The position numbers were made by a program, and so were the translations under genes. Under the pieces are notes generated by a model, which was not told the origin of the DNA, searched no databases, and saw nothing but the letters and a program-made list of their open reading frames with translations. From Desulfomonile tiedjei (GTDB taxonomy: Bacteria; Desulfobacterota; Desulfomonilia; Desulfomonilales; Desulfomonilaceae): 64,000 bases of DNA. Every line of letters begins with the position of its first letter. The stretch's first letter is position 1. Location: positions 89,659-153,658 of the forward strand of contig JACRDG010000076.1 in assembly GCA_016218715.1 (NCBI GenBank), given 5' to 3'. This document shows, piece after piece, positions 56,634-64,000 of this stretch.

Positions 56634-57541
56634 GGAACGGGTTCGGGAGCTGCCAGGGCGGTTTCAGCCTCCTGGGGCGAAGCGGCACTTACGAGCACTC
56701 GAGTGATTCTCTTGGGATCGCAGCCGAGAATCCGCATGCGGAGACCTTCGGCAAACAGTTCTTCGCCTTGTTTGGGAACTCTACCCAAAGAATTGATGAT
56801 GTAACCGCCCAAGGTGTCGTAGCCGCCTCTCGGAAGGGTGACGTGGAAACGTTCGTCGAAGTCGTCCAAGTTGGCGCGGGCATTTACTATGACCGTCCCG
56901 TCCTGCTGGTCGAGGAAGGGGTCTTCTTCCACGTCGTATTCGTCTTGAATCTCACCGATGATCTCTTCGATAATGTCTTCTATTGTCACGATCCCCGACG
57001 TGCCGCCGTACTCGTCGACAATGACCGCCAGGTGGGACTTTTTGCCTCTCAGTTCATTCAACAGGTCTTTTACCGGCTTGGTCTCGGGCACGAAGAAGGG
57101 TTCCCTCGTGAGACGTTCCAGGTTGAATTCCTTACTCTCTTCCAGCCAGAGAGGGAGCAGATCTTTCACGTTGAGAGTACCGATGATGTAATCGACATTC
57201 TGGTCGTACACCGGGATTCTGGAATGGCCCGTCTGAATAAACGTGGTGAGAACTTGTTCGAGCGTGCTCTCCTTGGGGATAGTGACGATGTGAGTCCTGG
57301 GAATCATGATCTCACGGGCGACCGTTTCCTTCAGGTCGAAGATCCCTTCGATCATTTCCCCCTCGTCCGCGTCGATCAGGCCGCGCTCTTCACTTTCATC
57401 AAGGACTTCCTGAATCTGGCGGCGGGGACGATCCAAGCCGATCTTGCGTCTGAACCACGTGGAAAAGCTTCGCTTTCGCTCAGTCTGCGATTCGTCCAAA
57501 GAGTTGTACACCCCCTTTGTTGCGGCATCGCACGATGCCAC
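56630..57541 (-). CDS. corC: CBS-domain transporter-associated protein (CorC/HlyC type)
   Basis: The 303-residue protein has a leading charged region, two CBS domains (VAREIMIPRTHIVTIPKEST and EPFFVPETKPVKDLLNEL, about 75-200, with SHLAVIVDEYGGTSGIVTIED) and the C-terminal CorC_HlyC domain (EDPFLDQQDGTVIVNARANL, GGYDTLGGYIINSLGRVPKQG). There is no DUF21 membrane domain, matching CorC. E. coli keeps ybeX (corC) directly beside lnt, and the same neighbourhood is seen here. GTG start; an internal GTG 30 bases later has a better AAAGGGGG site. Confidence 0.92.
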   Translation of the reverse strand: MASCDAATKGVYNSLDESQTERKRSFSTWFRRKIGLDRPRRQIQEVLDESEERGLIDADEGEMIEGIFDLKETVAREIMIPRTHIVTIPKESTLEQVLTTFIQTGHSRIPVYDQNVDYIIGTLNVKDLLPLWLEESKEFNLERLTREPFFVPETKPVKDLLNELRGKKSHLAVIVDEYGGTSGIVTIEDIIEEIIGEIQDEYDVEEDPFLDQQDGTVIVNARANLDDFDERFHVTLPRGGYDTLGGYIINSLGRVPKQGEELFAEGLRMRILGCDPKRITRVLVSAASPQEAETALAAPEPVP

Positions 57542-57737
57542 CCCCTTGACGGGGAACAGCCGGAAGTCCGGCGGAACATACGATGGGTAATCATCCTGAT
57601 AGCAACCATCCGGGTCTCTGTCAAGGGAGTAACGTGGTAAGGTAGGGGAGCGGGGACTGGGAGAGCTCCCGCGACCCTTCCCTAAACTACAAGGTCATCC
57701 CTGCCTGATAACCGAGCACCCCAACAGCTCTTTATGC

Positions 57738-57766
57738 TTGACAGCGCCCCCCGTCCGTGCTAGCGA
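57738..57766 (+). promoter_or_regulatory. Promoter for the PagL-like gene
   Basis: TTGACA (57738-57743), 17 bases, TAGCGA (57761-57766), 64 bases before the GTG at 57830. The -10 is imperfect. Confidence 0.5.
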
Positions 57767-57829
57767 GCCGTCCATCGTTCATTTTTTCATTTTTATTGCA
57801 CCTATGTGTCCTGTCTCAGGGAGAATGTC

Positions 57830-58570
57830 GTGAGTTCAGTTTGTCGCCTGGTTGGTTTGGCGGTCGTATCGGCGAGTCTCATTCTCAGTTCTACGACCGT
57901 TCTGTCCTGGGATGGCTGGCCCGGCGATACTCCATGCTCGATGTGCAGCGTGCAAGGAGCCGCGCCTCAGCTATCATCGGGTTATGCGACCGATCCGCTT
58001 GCGGTCACAGCCGTTCCCTGCGCGACGGAAGTGTCGCCCTTTCGGGTGAAGCTGGCTTATGGCCGCACGTACGGGACGTGTACGTCGTTGGATTACGCGA
58101 CGCTGGAATTGAGCAAACCGCTGACCAGTTTTCCGACCCTTACCCGCTGCGGGCCCGCTGTCGGCGAGGTCCAGATGGCGTTGATGGCGTCCTACGTCTT
58201 CTATTACGACGGGTGCCTCGAGCGCCTGAAGAATCTCGACTTCCACGATGGATACGAACTTGCCTGGCTCCCGAAGGGACGGTTTACGTTTCCCGGCGGC
58301 CCCTTGGGAACGTCCACTTTTCTTGAAAGCGGGTTCGGAATGAGTTATGTTTCCGAGACGTACCGAAATTCCGGCTCGCGTTGGAACTGGTCGATCCTGG
58401 GCGGTATGGGTGTTGAAAAATATCTGCCGGGCCGCGGGATCCTTTCGTTCGGCATCCAGTGGAGACACCTGTCCAACGGGAATATGTGGGGTAAAGGGGA
58501 CGAACTCCACAATTCCAACTCGGGTACGGACATGATTCAAGGCCTTGCGTCGTTCGTGCACTATTTTTGA
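57830..58570 (+). CDS. PagL-like lipid A 3-O-deacylase (acyloxyacyl hydrolase)
   Basis: PagL removes the 3-O acyl chain from lipid A at the outer membrane. The GTG at 57830 (GGGAG six bases ahead) gives a 246-residue protein with a signal sequence (RLVGLAVVSASLILSSTTVL) and an eight-strand barrel pattern. The conserved C-terminal block is IQWRHLSNGNMWGKGDEL with His213 and Ser215 as catalytic residues, then ends in the aromatic FVHYF. An unusual feature is a Cys-containing segment of about 60 residues between signal and barrel (PGDTPCSMCSVQGAAP), which has CxxC. Same strand and close to the next gene. Confidence 0.85.
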   Translation: MSSVCRLVGLAVVSASLILSSTTVLSWDGWPGDTPCSMCSVQGAAPQLSSGYATDPLAVTAVPCATEVSPFRVKLAYGRTYGTCTSLDYATLELSKPLTSFPTLTRCGPAVGEVQMALMASYVFYYDGCLERLKNLDFHDGYELAWLPKGRFTFPGGPLGTSTFLESGFGMSYVSETYRNSGSRWNWSILGGMGVEKYLPGRGILSFGIQWRHLSNGNMWGKGDELHNSNSGTDMIQGLASFVHYF

Positions 58571-58641
58571 ACCTCCGGAGCCCGGCGACAGACATGCACG
58601 AAGCCGGAACGTGCGGTGGGAAACAGGAGAAGGAAAAACCA

Positions 58642-59076
58642 ATGCGCTTTTCACTTCTGTCGACTATGGTACTGGTGCTCGTCCTTGCCTGGACGCTTGC
58701 GGCCCCGGCGATAACCTGCAAGGAATGCAGGGAGATGGAAAACCAGAAGCTGAAGCTGCAGGAAGAACTCGAAATGAAGGAGCAGCGCCTGAAGTCTGCG
58801 TACGAGGCGAAACAGGTGCGGGAAGTGACCGAGCTGCGCACGCGTATCGTCGAACTGAAACGGCAGCTCCTGGACCTGAGGAAAGAAGATGCTGTCTGCC
58901 GGGAAGCCTGCCGTCCCGATGTGGTGAAAGAAGCCGACTGCAACGATATCAGGGCTGAGATTCTGAAGCTGGAGGAATCTTCCGACGCAGGAGGCGATGT
59001 CGCGGCAGTAGACAAGCTGTACAAGGATCTGGCCCGCTGCAACGAGGACCTGAGACGTATCAAACCGACACGTTAG
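58642..59076 (+). CDS. Exported coiled-coil protein with Cys motifs
   Basis: The 144-residue product starts at ATG 58642 with AGGAGAAGGA ten bases ahead. It has a signal peptide (STMVLVLVLAWTLAAPA), then a mature form beginning ITCKECREMENQKLKLQEEL that is almost entirely a charged coiled coil to about residue 95, with CREAC in the centre and single Cys in later helices. The pattern suggests a periplasmic disulfide-linked helical bundle. I do not recognise the family. It follows the PagL-like gene by 71 bases and may be co-transcribed. Confidence 0.65.
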   Translation: MRFSLLSTMVLVLVLAWTLAAPAITCKECREMENQKLKLQEELEMKEQRLKSAYEAKQVREVTELRTRIVELKRQLLDLRKEDAVCREACRPDVVKEADCNDIRAEILKLEESSDAGGDVAAVDKLYKDLARCNEDLRRIKPTR

Positions 59077-59380
59077 GCTCTGACTTAGTATTCAATTTCA
59101 TAAATACAGTCTCTCCCCAGGAGAACCGGCTCTTGGCTGTTCAGTGGGGCTGGCATCTTGCCGGTCGCTCTTCCACGACAGTCCCGTCCATCGCTGCGGC
59201 CTCACTTCGTGTACGGTGGGACAGTCCCGCGCTGCGCGTGACTGTCGTTTCCTGACGCACAGGCAAGATGCCTGTCCCGCCACGCTTCCGGAACTCTGTG
59301 GCCGAACTTGCGGAAACGAGTGCAAGGGGATGGATTTCAAGGAAACCTGAAAGCTGTCACCGGAACGCTTTCTAGCATCC
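59077..59380. repeat. Repeat island with two palindromes
   Basis: A 304-base gap. It begins with ATTTCATAAATACAGTC (59098-59114), close to the outer core of the islands at 12.4 and 37.9 kb. It holds a half-copy tggcatcttgccggt at 59151 and a full palindrome CACAGGCAAGATGCCTGTC at 59258-59276. No gene. Confidence 0.55.
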
Positions 59381-60190
59381 TCAAAACTCCGTGTCGTCGG
59401 GTGGGACCGCCAGTCCGTGACCCGGGATAAACGGTATCGGAGCGACCGGGTATCCTTTGACCCACCGCAGGCCGCAGCGAAGTACCGTTCTCACGGGTGC
59501 TGGGAACAAGAAGTCTTTCGGGTCGGCCTCCAGCGCCTTCTCTTCGAACGCGGAAGGGATTACCCGGATGCAGTGTCCCTGACCGGGGATGTAATCGTAG
59601 AATTGCCGCAGTTCTTCGGGAATATAGCCCTCGTAATCCTTGAGGCCGCGTTCCTTCTCTTCCTCATCCGACGGCAGATCGAGGCGCAGTTGGATCATCT
59701 CCCAGAGCTTCTCTTTGGGATAAGACTGCGCGCAGAATCCTCGAACCGCGCGGTCGAACTCCACTTCGGTCCAAGGTTCGGAATCACGCAACACCTCCGG
59801 CAAGGACAGGAAGAACTTTCGGAAGCCGTTCTCCGCACCGACGGAAAAATGCTTTCCCAGGTCGGAATAAAAATGTAAGGTCAATCGTTTCTGGCGCGAC
59901 ATCTGGGAGAAGAGTTCTTCCGAGCCGTTGGCAAAATAATTCCACCAGACGTCGAAGAGTTCTACACTCCCCCCTTCGACTCTGAACATGGTGAGCACGA
60001 GAAGGATATCATTGAACTTAACCAGGCCTGCTCGTTGTTGAATTTCCAAGCCCAGGCCGCCCTGGTCGATTTCGGAAACGGTCCGCACAAAGAATCCGAC
60101 CTCGTCGGGCTCGCCGGGTTCGGGGGAATAAATAGCCTGAATGCTTTGGCCGGGGATCAAACGTAGATTATCCGGGTTCACAATTTCCAT
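59381..60190 (-). CDS. Uncharacterised cytoplasmic protein
   Basis: With the ATG at 60190 (CAGGAG six bases ahead) the product has 269 residues: MEIVNPDNLRLIPGQSIQAI then YSPEPGEPDEVGFFVRTVSE, a middle with FRVEGGSVELFDVWWNYFAN and a C-terminal RVIPSAFEEKALEADPKDFL. No signal peptide or membrane helix with this start. A longer upstream frame reads through the A+T-rich divergent promoter region and is discounted. I do not recognise the family. Confidence 0.65.
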   Translation of the reverse strand: MEIVNPDNLRLIPGQSIQAIYSPEPGEPDEVGFFVRTVSEIDQGGLGLEIQQRAGLVKFNDILLVLTMFRVEGGSVELFDVWWNYFANGSEELFSQMSRQKRLTLHFYSDLGKHFSVGAENGFRKFFLSLPEVLRDSEPWTEVEFDRAVRGFCAQSYPKEKLWEMIQLRLDLPSDEEEKERGLKDYEGYIPEELRQFYDYIPGQGHCIRVIPSAFEEKALEADPKDFLFPAPVRTVLRCGLRWVKGYPVAPIPFIPGHGLAVPPDDTEF

Positions 60191-60329
60191 GGCCTGCTCC
60201 TGACTTATAGTGTTATCAGAAAGCATGGCAATGGTCCAGTCCCTTTTGTCCGGCGTCACGCCAGCAGTGTGGCGGAATACGGGCCACACGGGCAGAAAGA
60301 ACGATATATATAAAGTTATATCAAATGGC

Positions 60330-60358
60330 TTGACCATAACCATTAGAATTGATAAATA
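60330..60358 (+). promoter_or_regulatory. Promoter of the small Cys-rich gene
   Basis: TTGACC (60330-60335), 17 bases, TAAATA (60353-60358) in an A+T-rich divergent region, 25 bases before the ATG at 60383. Confidence 0.65.
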
Positions 60359-60382
60359 AAAAATAGGCGGAGGTGTGACGAA

Positions 60383-60562
60383 ATGGACGCAGAAAGGACC
60401 GTGTGCGTGACTTGTGCCTGGAGGCAAACCTGCAACAAGAAGTTCTCCATGGATGGGGCTACCACCACTCGTTGCGTAGAGTACACGAGAGACCTCGCGC
60501 TCAAGGAACAGAAGGCGGACGAAGGCGCTCGCGACCAACCATCCGACGAAACTCGTAAGTAA
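60383..60562 (+). CDS. Small four-Cys protein (59 residues)
   Basis: A short gene with a strong GGAGG ten bases ahead of the ATG. The product begins MDAERTVCVTCAWRQTCNKK and continues FSMDGATTTRCVEYTRDLAL. Four cysteines in the pattern C-x2-C-x5-C-x14-C suggest a zinc or iron-sulfur site, and the C-terminal 25 residues are charged and probably disordered. I recall similar short proteins in Desulfobacterota but no named function. It has its own promoter. Confidence 0.7.
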   Translation: MDAERTVCVTCAWRQTCNKKFSMDGATTTRCVEYTRDLALKEQKADEGARDQPSDETRK

Positions 60563-60725
60563 GCGGCGGCAAACGATTCATACGCCTGCTCGGGCGAACG
60601 TTCACCATGCAGGCGAGCGACCGACGGATCTGGGGAAAATTGCACGGCTCAGTGCCAGAAAGACTTCCGCTGGGTTGCATGATGTTGTAATAAAGAGTCT
60701 TTTCATTCTTCCGAGGTAAAGGTTT

Positions 60726-62396
60726 ATGAAAGAGGTTTTAAGATCACTTGTCCGGTCCGCAGTGGCCGACGCGGCGCAGCGGAACGTGCTCGCCATTGCG
60801 GACCTCGATTCGGTTCGTCTGGAGATCTCTCGCACAAAAGATCCTCGATTCGGAGATTATGCTACCAATGCTGCGCTGGCGCTTGCCGGGGCAACCGGGA
60901 AAAAACCCCGGGAAGTGGCGGCAATCATCGTGGATAATCTCCCTGTCGGTCAAGGAATGCTGGAAAGGGTCGAGATCGCCGGCCCTGGCTTCATCAATTT
61001 CTTTCTCGCGGGCACCGTCTGGCAGGACGTGTTGCGCCAGGTCCATCAGGAAAAGGAAACGTACGGGCATGCCAGGGAATCGAGAGCCGTCCGCGTGCTG
61101 CTGGAGTTCGTAAGCGCCAATCCCACCGGCCCGCTTCATGTGGGCCATGGCAGGGGCGCGGCGGTGGGAGATACGCTCGCCAGGCTCCTGAGGGCGTCCG
61201 GATACGCGGTGGACACGGAATACTACGTCAATGACGCGGGAAACCAGATGAAGATTCTGGGGAACTCCCTTCTCCATCGGTACCGCGAGGTCGTGGGCGA
61301 GCAGATCACGTTTCCGGAGAACCACTACCGGGGAGACTATGTCGTCGAGATGGCCTCAGAACTCGTGGGAACTCCTCTGGGCAGGCGTCTGGCGAGCATG
61401 CCCGAAACCGAGGCGGTCGAAGCATGCGCGCAGTACGCGTGCGATCGGATTCTGAGCGGTATTGAGGATGACCTCGCGGCCTTCGGCGTCACCTACGACG
61501 CGTATTTCAGGGAGAGGCGGCTGCACGAAAGCGGCGCGCTTGTCCAGGCTTTGGAAGCACTTCGCGACCGGGGCAAGGTCGAAGATAAAGAAGGCGCGAT
61601 GTGGTTTGCCATGGAAGGAGAAGCGGACGAGAAAGACCGGGTCCTCGTTCGAGCAACGGGCGAGCCGACCTATTTTGCCGCTGATGTCGCGTACCATCAG
61701 GACAAGCTGCGCCGCGGCTACGATCTGCTCATCGACATATGGGGCGCGGACCATCACGGGTATGTTCCCCGCGTCCGGGCGGCTGTGAGCGCATTGGGGT
61801 ATTCGCCCGACGTGCTGCGAGTCCTGCTCGTGCAGTTTGTGACCCTCGTGCGGGAAGGGATGAAAATCTCTATGTCCACCCGGTCCGGAGAGTTCGTCAC
61901 GCTACGAGAGGTTCTGGAGGAGGTTGGGCCTGATGCCGCACGGTTCTTCTTTCTTACCAAGCGCTGTGACAGCCATCTCGACTTTGACCTGGACCTGGCG
62001 AAAAGACAGTCCAAGGATAACCCCGTCTATTACGTCCAGTATGCGCATGCCCGGGTCTCCAGCATCTTTCGTATTGCCGCGGAACGAGGAATCGACGCGA
62101 CCATGACCGATCCGGATCTGACCGTTCTCTCACTCCCCGAGGAACAGAAGCTGGTGAAACACCTCGCGGACTATCCGGACGTAATCGTCGAGGCAGCGGA
62201 CGCGTTGGAGCCGCACAGGGTGACCTTCTACCTGATGGATTTGGCGGAACTCTTCCACGGTTACTACCATGACAACAAGGTGCTGACGGAGGATTCTTCG
62301 GTCAAGAAGGCTCGGCTCTATCTGGTGGAAGCGGTTCGCCAGGTGGTGGCCAATGGCCTGGACATCCTCGGCGTGACAGCCCCGGAACGGATGTGA
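60726..62396 (+). CDS. argS: Arginyl-tRNA synthetase
   Basis: ArgRS charges tRNA-Arg. The 556-residue protein has the N-terminal Arg-tRNA synthetase domain (ISRTKDPRFGDYATNAALAL), the HIGH-type motif NPTGPLHVGHGRGA, YYVNDAGNQMKILG, and the KMSKS counterpart MKISMSTRSGEFVTL, then a DALR anticodon domain. Length and order are normal. Confidence 0.97.
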   Translation: MKEVLRSLVRSAVADAAQRNVLAIADLDSVRLEISRTKDPRFGDYATNAALALAGATGKKPREVAAIIVDNLPVGQGMLERVEIAGPGFINFFLAGTVWQDVLRQVHQEKETYGHARESRAVRVLLEFVSANPTGPLHVGHGRGAAVGDTLARLLRASGYAVDTEYYVNDAGNQMKILGNSLLHRYREVVGEQITFPENHYRGDYVVEMASELVGTPLGRRLASMPETEAVEACAQYACDRILSGIEDDLAAFGVTYDAYFRERRLHESGALVQALEALRDRGKVEDKEGAMWFAMEGEADEKDRVLVRATGEPTYFAADVAYHQDKLRRGYDLLIDIWGADHHGYVPRVRAAVSALGYSPDVLRVLLVQFVTLVREGMKISMSTRSGEFVTLREVLEEVGPDAARFFFLTKRCDSHLDFDLDLAKRQSKDNPVYYVQYAHARVSSIFRIAAERGIDATMTDPDLTVLSLPEEQKLVKHLADYPDVIVEAADALEPHRVTFYLMDLAELFHGYYHDNKVLTEDSSVKKARLYLVEAVRQVVANGLDILGVTAPERM

Positions 62397-63190
62397 GATC
62401 TGCCATGGGAGTTCGGGACTTTTTCAAGAGAAGACCTCGTTTCACGGTGACAAGGCCGGTCGGAAAGCTGATTTCCGGGGACGCTCAACCACCGAAGAAC
62501 GGTATACTCACGCTGCTGGTGGTCGCATCCGTTGCGCTCATGGCGGTGCTGGCAGTGTTGAACGTCCGATTGATCCAGGACCCGTCCATTGCCGGCAAAG
62601 CCTTTGGTCCGCTGGTCCCGGCGCGGCCCGAGCGACGACCTGCCTGTGCGCCGAATCCATTGGGTTCCACGTCCGGACCGAATGCTTGTCCGGCCCCGCC
62701 GGAAGTCACGTTCTACCGGAATCTGGTCGCTCAGGACGAGCGCGATGCAGGTAAGAACAAGCCGGCCCCTGACCAGGGTTCGGACGGAACGGTCGGTTCT
62801 GGAACGCAAAAGAGGGCCGACGGGGCGGCTGCCGTGAAATCACCGAGCAACCGTGAAGAACCCGGGCCCAACTATGGGGCTCCGGCAAAGACTTCGTCTC
62901 AGGAGGTCGCTGTTGCCGAGGCGGACCTGCCGGGTCCTGAATCGGGAGACAAGAGTTACATTGTGCAGGTCGGGGCCTTTACCCAGCCGCGTATTGCCGA
63001 ACAGTGGGCGGCCAAGTGGAAATCCCGCGGGTATGATGTGCTCCTGAAGCCCGTGGCCAGGCCCAAATCCGGGGTGACCTACCGTCTCTACCTGGGGAAG
63101 TTTTCGTCTCAGAAGGAGGCAGACGCCCTGGTGAAACGGCTGAAGGCAAAGGAAGGTATCAGCGCCTTCACGTTGCTCGTGCACCGGTGA
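62393..63190 (+). CDS. SPOR-domain membrane protein
   Basis: The 265-residue product has an N-terminal cytoplasmic tail, one membrane helix (ILTLLVVASVALMAVLAVLN, residues about 38-57), a Pro/Ala-rich periplasmic linker with Cys residues (RPACAPNPLGSTSGPNACPA), and a C-terminal SPOR domain (KSYIVQVGAFTQPRIAEQWA, then YRLYLGKFSSQKEADALVKR). SPOR domains bind denuded glycan at division septa, so a FtsN-like role is likely. The GTG start overlaps the argS stop by four bases; an in-frame ATG at 62405 is an alternative. Confidence 0.88.
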   Translation: MRSAMGVRDFFKRRPRFTVTRPVGKLISGDAQPPKNGILTLLVVASVALMAVLAVLNVRLIQDPSIAGKAFGPLVPARPERRPACAPNPLGSTSGPNACPAPPEVTFYRNLVAQDERDAGKNKPAPDQGSDGTVGSGTQKRADGAAAVKSPSNREEPGPNYGAPAKTSSQEVAVAEADLPGPESGDKSYIVQVGAFTQPRIAEQWAAKWKSRGYDVLLKPVARPKSGVTYRLYLGKFSSQKEADALVKRLKAKEGISAFTLLVHR

Positions 63191-63405
63191 TTCGGGTGGG
63201 CCATCTGGGCCGCGCTCGATAGCGTGCTTCTCAAACTCGTCGGTTCGTGGCATAATCCCTTCGATCTTACCCGTACTCAAGGTCTGATCCCCTGCTGTGA
63301 GCCAATGGCTGTTATCTGCGGTCAGAGCGCTCTGCGGCGAATTCCCGGCTATTGACCGGAACCTGCGTGTTGACGGGTCGTGGGGGTCAGGTACGAGGTG
63401 TTCTC

Positions 63406-64000
63406 TTGGGTCTTGACGTAGCCATTGTCCGCGATCTCCGATACTTGGATCACAAGCCGGGTCTGGTGCATCCGGAAAGCCCCAACCGCCTGAGAAGCAT
63501 CTACCGGATGCTGGACAGTGACTTCCCCAACGGACTCATCACCATCGCACCGGTACCAGCTGCGCTGGAAGACCTGGAACTGGTACACACGCCGGATTAC
63601 ATAAAGCAGATCCTCAGTACGTCCGAACGCGACTTTACGACGCTATCCCCTGATACGGCTGTCAGCTCTCTCACGTATCTTGCTGCCTGGCTCGCGGTCG
63701 GTGGATGCATCAAAGGCCTCGAAGCGGTCATGTCCGGGCATTGCCGGGTCTGCTTTGCGTTGGTGCGACCACCCGGGCATCACGCCCTCCACGATCGGGC
63801 CGGAGGATTTTGTATTTTCAACAACCTGGGTATCACGGCGCGATACGCCATGGAACGGTACGGTCTCAAGCGCATACTCATCATCGACTGGGACATCCAC
63901 CACGGAAACGCTTTACAGGAGGTCTTTTACCGGGAGAACCGGGTCCTCTATTTTTCCACCCACTATATGGGATGGTACCCTCATACCGGCGACTGGGAAG
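63406..64000 (+). CDS. Histone deacetylase-family amidohydrolase, 5' part
   Basis: The first 198 codons are present and the gene continues past the window. The frame from TTG 63406 (GAGGTG five bases ahead) reads MGLDVAIVRDLRYLDHKPGL and has the family hallmarks PESPNRLRSIYRML, VRPPGHHALHDRAGGFCIFN (the paired His) and IIDWDIHHGNALQEVFY (zinc ligands Asp and His). Bacterial members act on acetylated polyamines, acetoin-related substrates or acetyl-lysine. No other start nearby is better supported. Confidence 0.85.
   Translation, partial: MGLDVAIVRDLRYLDHKPGLVHPESPNRLRSIYRMLDSDFPNGLITIAPVPAALEDLELVHTPDYIKQILSTSERDFTTLSPDTAVSSLTYLAAWLAVGGCIKGLEAVMSGHCRVCFALVRPPGHHALHDRAGGFCIFNNLGITARYAMERYGLKRILIIDWDIHHGNALQEVFYRENRVLYFSTHYMGWYPHTGDWE

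Overview
The window reads as chromosomal DNA of a GC-rich, Gram-negative anaerobe, most likely a member of the Desulfobacterota (the former deltaproteobacteria, with a sulfate-reducing or syntrophic lifestyle). The indications are Lnt, a PagL-like outer-membrane enzyme and C-terminally aromatic beta-barrels (an outer membrane); an F1 ATP synthase cluster with paired b'/b subunits and no a/c genes, preceded by a bactofilin; an EtfAB pair whose EtfA carries an N-terminal ferredoxin domain, next to an acyl-CoA dehydrogenase; and a free ATP-grasp subunit of an ADP-forming acyl-CoA synthetase. The genus is inference: no rRNA or dissimilatory sulfur gene lies in the window. No CRISPR array, prophage, transposase or rRNA was seen.

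Layout. 1-5.96 kb (minus): tRNA-Gly, rimP-nusA-ylxR-infB-DUF503-rbfA, the classic translation and transcription factor operon. 6-8 kb: ppiD-like periplasmic chaperone, divergent from the rod-shape cluster mreB-mreC-mreD-mrdA-rodA (8.1-13.9 kb). 14.1-20.8 kb: bactofilin, then atpF'-atpF-atpH-atpA-atpG-atpD-atpC with a strong promoter in front and a terminator behind. 21-27.7 kb: a TPR-like protein, aminopeptidase P, EF-P, a large uncharacterised protein, a TPR protein and a zinc-ribbon/RDD-like membrane protein that has a palindromic repeat embedded in its reading frame. 27.7-29.3 kb: a NAD-binding Cys-rich protein and prmC. 29.5-35 kb: etfB-etfA-acyl-CoA dehydrogenase, an unknown gene and an acyl-CoA synthetase subunit. 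35.4-41.9 kb (minus): queA-DUF2065, a DUF1189-like protein, birA and valS. 42.4-48.2 kb: envelope genes, with two outer-membrane barrels and a paralogous pair of Pro/Gly-rich repeat proteins, plus a 1.4-kb stretch without a credible gene. 48.4-57.5 kb (minus): a GNAT protein behind a textbook attenuator, a TPR lipoprotein or secreted protein, a PAS histidine kinase, and rsmI-perM-lnt-corC. 57.8-64 kb: PagL-like deacylase, secreted coiled-coil protein, two unknowns, argS, a SPOR-domain protein and the start of a histone-deacetylase-family gene.

The most notable signal is at 50.07-50.24 kb. A good sigma70 promoter is followed by a 24-codon leader ORF with four consecutive Tyr codons and a Phe codon, mutually exclusive antiterminator and terminator helices and a U-run, then an uncharacterised GNAT-domain gene. 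This looks like aromatic amino acid (Tyr) attenuation of a gene that is not an obvious biosynthetic enzyme. Second in interest is a family of short palindromes (consensus GACAGGCAAGATGCCTGTC) scattered between genes and also translated four times in frame inside one protein. Third are two intergenic islands bounded by inverted copies of a 16-20 bp core (CAAATRCGGTCGCG-like) that resemble miniature mobile elements.
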